Shown one piece after another: positions 61,501 to 64,000 of a stretch of DNA of 64,000 bases (positions are counted from its first letter, which is position 1; every line of letters starts with the position of its first letter). The stretch comes from Toxotes chatareus. Its lineage: Eukaryota > Chordata > Actinopteri > Toxotidae. Under the pieces are notes generated by a model that ran no database searches, was not told the origin of the DNA, and saw only the letters and a program-made list of their open reading frames with translations. Both the position numbers and the translations under genes were made by a program. The stretch lies in the NCBI GenBank assembly GCA_016801885.1, contig CM028889.1, positions 18,420,001 through 18,484,000 of the forward strand, given 5' to 3'.

Positions 61501-64000
61501 CCTGTAAGTACACTTAAAAAAAAATCTGAATGAAAACTGTAATGCAGCAGTGGATTGCAGTTATAATTTTTGGGTTCTTGTCTTCTGTATGTTTCACCAG
61601 GGTGATCCAGGAGATGAAGGAGAAATAGGAGAACCTGGACCACCTGGACTTAATGTGAGACAATGAGGCCAAAGCCTCTGCAGAGGCAACATTTATTACC
61701 AGAGAAGATATGAAATTAGAAATATGGTAATGAGTTGGTCTTGTTCAAGTCTGAGTTTATGGTCTTTCTTTCTCATTATAGGGCGCTAATGGGAATCCAG
61801 GAAAGCCTGGACCCTCAGGTGATCCCGTAAGATTACTTAAAGCAATTTCAATATTGACTGCAGCTAAAATGTTTATAATCTATAAACATATCATTTGTGG
61901 CAATATTTAATGATCTTAACTGAATCATACCAATTACACTGTACCAGCCCTTTTGGTTACCTGCTACTGAACTAAATGTGCAGGTGTTTTCTGTTTCTCT
62001 ACCAGGGGGCTAAAGCCAAGCGAGGTGACAAGGGTGCTTCAGGGTTTAAGGGAGGCCTGGTGAGTTTGATCCTTCCTGTCAGTCTGTTCAGTTGATTGCT
62101 GATCAGTTCATTGACCACATGAGCGAATACTTTCAATGTCTTGTTGTGTTTGTGGACAGGGGCCTCCAGGGCCTCCTGGTAAACAAGGATCAAAGGGGCG
62201 TCGAGGTCCTTCTGGTTTTGTCGGCCTTGGAGGATCAACAGGGCCACCAGGACCTCCTGGACCCACTGTGAGTGAAATAAACTGAATGAACAAAGACCAG
62301 TCCACTGAAGATGTTATAAATACTTTAACTATCAAGTTTTGTTTTGTACATGCCTCCATTATTGTAGGGGGTTGATGGCATCATGGGGGAACAAGGGAAG
62401 CAGGGAAAAGATGGACTAAAGGTAGGTTTGAGAAAGTTGGAATCCTGTTTTTTTTTTCTATTCAGGAGAGCATTTTGTGCAATTACCTGTGTGCATGTTT
62501 GTTTTTGTAGGGAGATCGAGGGCCAACTGGTATTCAAGGACTTCTTGGGCCTCGAGGTGACAAGGTGGGTGCTGAATGGCTTAGATCATGTGTAATAAAA
62601 TCAGATGAAATCAAATTATAAATAAAACGCTTACATTTTTCTTTATGTCACTTGCACGTGTAGAATATGTACAGTGCTCACACCACATTAATTTTTCATA
62701 GCTCTCAATATGAAAGAAGAAAAAGATTTTTTTTTCAGATAATTTGGCACCAGAAACTTAATATAAGAAAGAAAGTTGAGCAAAAGCCATGCAAAGTTTT
62801 GCTGTTTCAGTCATGTCAACACAGGTGTCAGTCTTTCATTTTTTCAGTTGACATTGTCTGAGCTGATGCTCTCTGTTCAGTTTGGGCTTATTTCCAGCAA
62901 ATATTAAATCCTGATCATTTATGGTCATTTTTCCTATTGAAGGGTCGAGAAGGTCAAGCAGGATTTTCAGGATGGCCTGGTCCTATTGTGAGTATGAGTG
63001 AGTGGAGTGTAAGTTTATTCTGGACGGTGATCATTATGCTAAACCCATTCTCATGATGTTGTGTTGTGTTTTCTGTTTGCAGGGAGAGATGGGAAAATCT
63101 GGAGAGAGGGGACAAGAAGGAGAACCTGGTATTAAGGTTCCTATGTGGTTACACTTCTTATTCTGTCCTTATGTGGCTGCAGTGTTCAGTCCAAAAGGAA
63201 ATTCACTATTATTATTATTATTTATTTGGTTTGTTTGTTTGTTTTTTAACATTTGTGACTTGAGGGCTTTAATTGAAAGCTCAACATGGACTTGAAGCTA
63301 TTGTTTATATATTTATTATTGTATTTGTGGATTTTTTTTCACTCCGACAAGTCTACATGTTATTCATGACAACCAAAGAAAGTGATTACATTCTATTATG
63401 AATGTTAAGAGCTTTGTTTTTAAATGTGTCAACTGCCTGTGCAGGGAAAGCCTGGAGTCCCAGGGGTGACTGGACCTAAAGGCCCAAAGGTGATCACGCT
63501 TAAGGATTCACACTACACACAATTATTAGATATCTACCCCTCTGCACCTGCTAAGACTAATGCCTCCGTGATGATACTGATAAGCATTGGCCAATGAATG
63601 CCATGTGACCTTTGACTTTAGTATGGTTTGAGAGACTTTTGGAATTTAATCAGTCATATATTTCATCCGCTCCATCCACAAGAAAAAACACCCACCAAAA
63701 AACACTGCCTAAAGATTATCATCACATTATCTGTGTCCCATCTTAGGGATTTCAGGGTCATTTGGGAAACAGGGGACCAGATGGAGTTCTTGGAGCCCTG
63801 GTAAGACTAAGCAATATTTCCCCTGTGAATTGAACTCATGTTATTTTATACTGCATTATCATGTATTCTCTTTGTTAAGCTAATGGTCAGGATTTCTCAG
63901 AAATAACTTGAAATGTGATAAATTAATATCATCTTTCCATCAGGGCCCCATTGGTGCAGATGGAATGAATGGGGACACTGGACCTCCAGGACCAAAAGTG
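51667..64000 (+). CDS. Fibril-forming collagen alpha chain, type V/XI clade-like, divergent; 3' end beyond window
   Basis: This is a secreted extracellular-matrix collagen. The parts run: TSPN-like remnants (51,668-52,682), a possible signal-peptide exon (53,729-53,764), the TSPN-terminal exon (54,971-55,072), one large variable-region exon (55,783-57,162), a short collagenous segment, a Lys-rich interruption, and the first part of the main Gly-X-Y helix to the window end. Exon sizes after the interruption run 54, 54, 108, 54, 54, 45, 54, 45, the order I know for COL5A1/COL11A1, and each starts with a Gly codon in phase 0. The protein itself is unusually diverged from col5a and col11a chains, so no symbol is given. 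Such chains nucleate and limit fibril diameter. Which promoter and first exon are used is unresolved. Confidence 0.85.
52479..52682 (+). pseudogene. TSPN-like exon B, with an apparent frame switch
   Basis: The 3' part encodes LKLYLDCCLQETTPW and GPHINTLGLMLLGG, matching the strand-plus-cysteine end of TSPN (VTL-x-DC...GI-x-VLG). It reaches a donor after TPFT in phase 0, exactly in phase with the next exon. The 5' part shows the expected LSDGLW (N-L-x-D-G-x-W of the family) in a different frame, so one base appears gained or two lost near 52,550. An in-frame reading starting at 52,479 also exists, so it may still be translated. Confidence 0.55.
52683..54970. other. Stretch between TSPN-like exon B and the TSPN-terminal exon
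   Basis: Intron or 5' flank of about 2.3 kb containing the possible signal-peptide exon. It also has a 14-bp hairpin at 53,237-53,270. An open frame of 174 codons on the minus strand (53,206-53,730) has no family features. Confidence 0.5.
53729..53764 (+). CDS. Possible signal-peptide first exon of the collagen gene
   Basis: An ATG opens MQGAVVLLLLSC, followed by a consensus donor gtaagt, in phase 0 with the exon at 54,971. The hydrophobic run fits a short signal peptide. The odd point is its position downstream of the TSPN-like exons. It could be a newer or alternative first exon that bypasses them, or a chance match. No promoter motif was identified upstream. Confidence 0.4.
54971..55072 (+). 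CDS. Collagen exon: end of TSPN domain
   Basis: Encodes 34 residues beginning GTIQQMIFVLGDPTAAEQHC. This equals the COL5/COL11 exon that starts GDIQQ, with the DP-x-AA and Cys positions kept. Phase 0 on both sides. It is the clearest piece of homology to type V/XI collagens in the N-terminal region. Confidence 0.85.
55198..55256. repeat. Perfect 22-bp hairpin in a collagen intron
   Basis: Positions 55,198-55,219 and 55,235-55,256 are exact reverse complements (AGCTGTAACAGTGAGATAGAGA and its complement), separated by 15 bases. It lies 126 bp after the TSPN-terminal exon. Confidence 0.9.
55783..57162 (+). CDS. Collagen exon: variable non-collagenous region
   Basis: One exon of 1,380 nt adds 460 residues rich in Ser, Thr, Glu and Pro. 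The 3' part is strongly acidic (DEDEADLGLEGDEEKDAEMEKE) and is followed by a Tyr-bearing acidic motif (YGYDADIFEEY) that could be sulfated. Possible N-glycosylation sites are NHT, NVS and NQS. Phase 0 on both sides. In COL5A1/COL11A1 this region is split over several exons, some alternative; one long exon is more like COL24/COL27. Confidence 0.85.
57795..58831 (+). CDS. Collagen exons: short helix and Lys-rich interruption
   Basis: Exons: 57795-57848 (GLQGPPGLPGPPGPKGDK), 58381-58500 (Gly-X-Y up to GPPGM, then non-collagenous PAIVVFKTSDEEWEAFK) and 58793-58831 (KKKVYKKLVSSWP). Type V/XI chains have a non-helical stretch of about 40 residues in the same place (starting after GPPGT). Here it is about 34 residues, strongly basic and unlike the mammalian sequence. 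The next exon begins KLK and returns to Gly-X-Y. Confidence 0.85.
58547..58577. repeat. (CA)n microsatellite
   Basis: About 15 CA units in a collagen intron, just after the exon ending at 58,500. Confidence 0.95.
59039..63997 (+). CDS. Collagen exons: start of the main triple helix
   Basis: Twenty-two exons, all phase 0: 59039-59092, 59234-59287, 59784-59891, 60018-60071, 60274-60327, 60414-60458, 60649-60702, 60816-60860, 60975-61028, 61111-61155, 61259-61312, 61459-61503, 61601-61654, 61782-61826, 62006-62059, 62160-62267, 62368-62421, 62511-62564, 62943-62987, 63083-63136, 63445-63489 and 63747-63800. A further exon at 63944-63997 ends at a GTG donor on the window edge. Sizes are 54, 45 or 108. 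The repeat is Gly-X-Y except for Ala at 59,856 and 62,015. The helix must continue past the window. Confidence 0.9.
59319..59560. repeat. Degenerate tandem repeat of GGTAGTTGCTAGG-like units
   Basis: Imperfect copies such as GGTGGTTGCTATTG, GGGTAGTTGCTAGGGTG and TAGTTGCTGGAG recur through this intron. Unit length and copy number are not sharp. It resembles GGTTGCTAGG minisatellites seen in fish. Confidence 0.6.

Overview
The window is teleost genomic DNA: GT-AG introns, many CA/TG microsatellites, and dispersed repeats of a kind I associate with spiny-rayed (percomorph) fishes. No prokaryotic features are present. Both host genes lie on the + strand and each is cut by a window edge.

Region 1 (1 to about 4,468, minus strand) is part of a Ty3/Gypsy-type LTR retrotransposon. 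It has one LTR (about 3,625-4,468), a primer-binding site matching tRNA-Pro, and a Gag-protease-integrase reading frame with no reverse transcriptase before the integrase. This order fits the Gmr1-like/SCAN-related lineage. The integrase is frameshifted, and the reverse transcriptase and second LTR would lie left of the window.

Region 2 (about 4,469-12,700) has no exon I can recognise. It is probably the intron (or upstream introns) leading to the channel gene, with simple repeats.

Region 3 (12,701-46,191, 3' UTR to about 48.4 kb) holds most of a Cav2.3 R-type calcium channel alpha-1E gene (cacna1e; a teleost a/b duplicate cannot be assigned). I placed 43 constitutive coding exons plus one alternative exon. 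Their lengths sum to one uninterrupted frame from segment IS4 to the C-terminal stop, about 2,182 residues; the N-terminus and IS1-IS3 are missing. Notable points are a mutually exclusive pair of 97-nt EF-hand exons (as in Cav2.1/Cav2.2), a 12/15-nt microexon in the IIIS3-S4 linker, loss of one of two histidines in the IS3-S4 loop, and a seven-histidine tract in the tail.

Region 4 (about 48.4-51.67 kb) is intergenic or 5' to the next gene. It holds a 1,059-bp non-autonomous element with long terminal inverted repeats and a short target duplication.

Region 5 (51.67-64.0 kb) is the 5' half of a fibril-forming collagen of the type V/XI clade. Two exon-like stretches resemble the thrombospondin-N-like (TSPN) domain but carry frame problems. 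They are followed by a possible signal-peptide exon, the exon that normally ends TSPN, a 1,380-nt exon for an acidic Ser/Thr-rich region, and 25 further exons, mostly 54, 45 or 108 nt, that open the triple helix. The exon-length order matches COL5A1/COL11A1, but the protein is very divergent and has two Gly-to-Ala breaks in the Gly-X-Y repeat. The gene continues beyond the window. The two host genes have no evident functional link.
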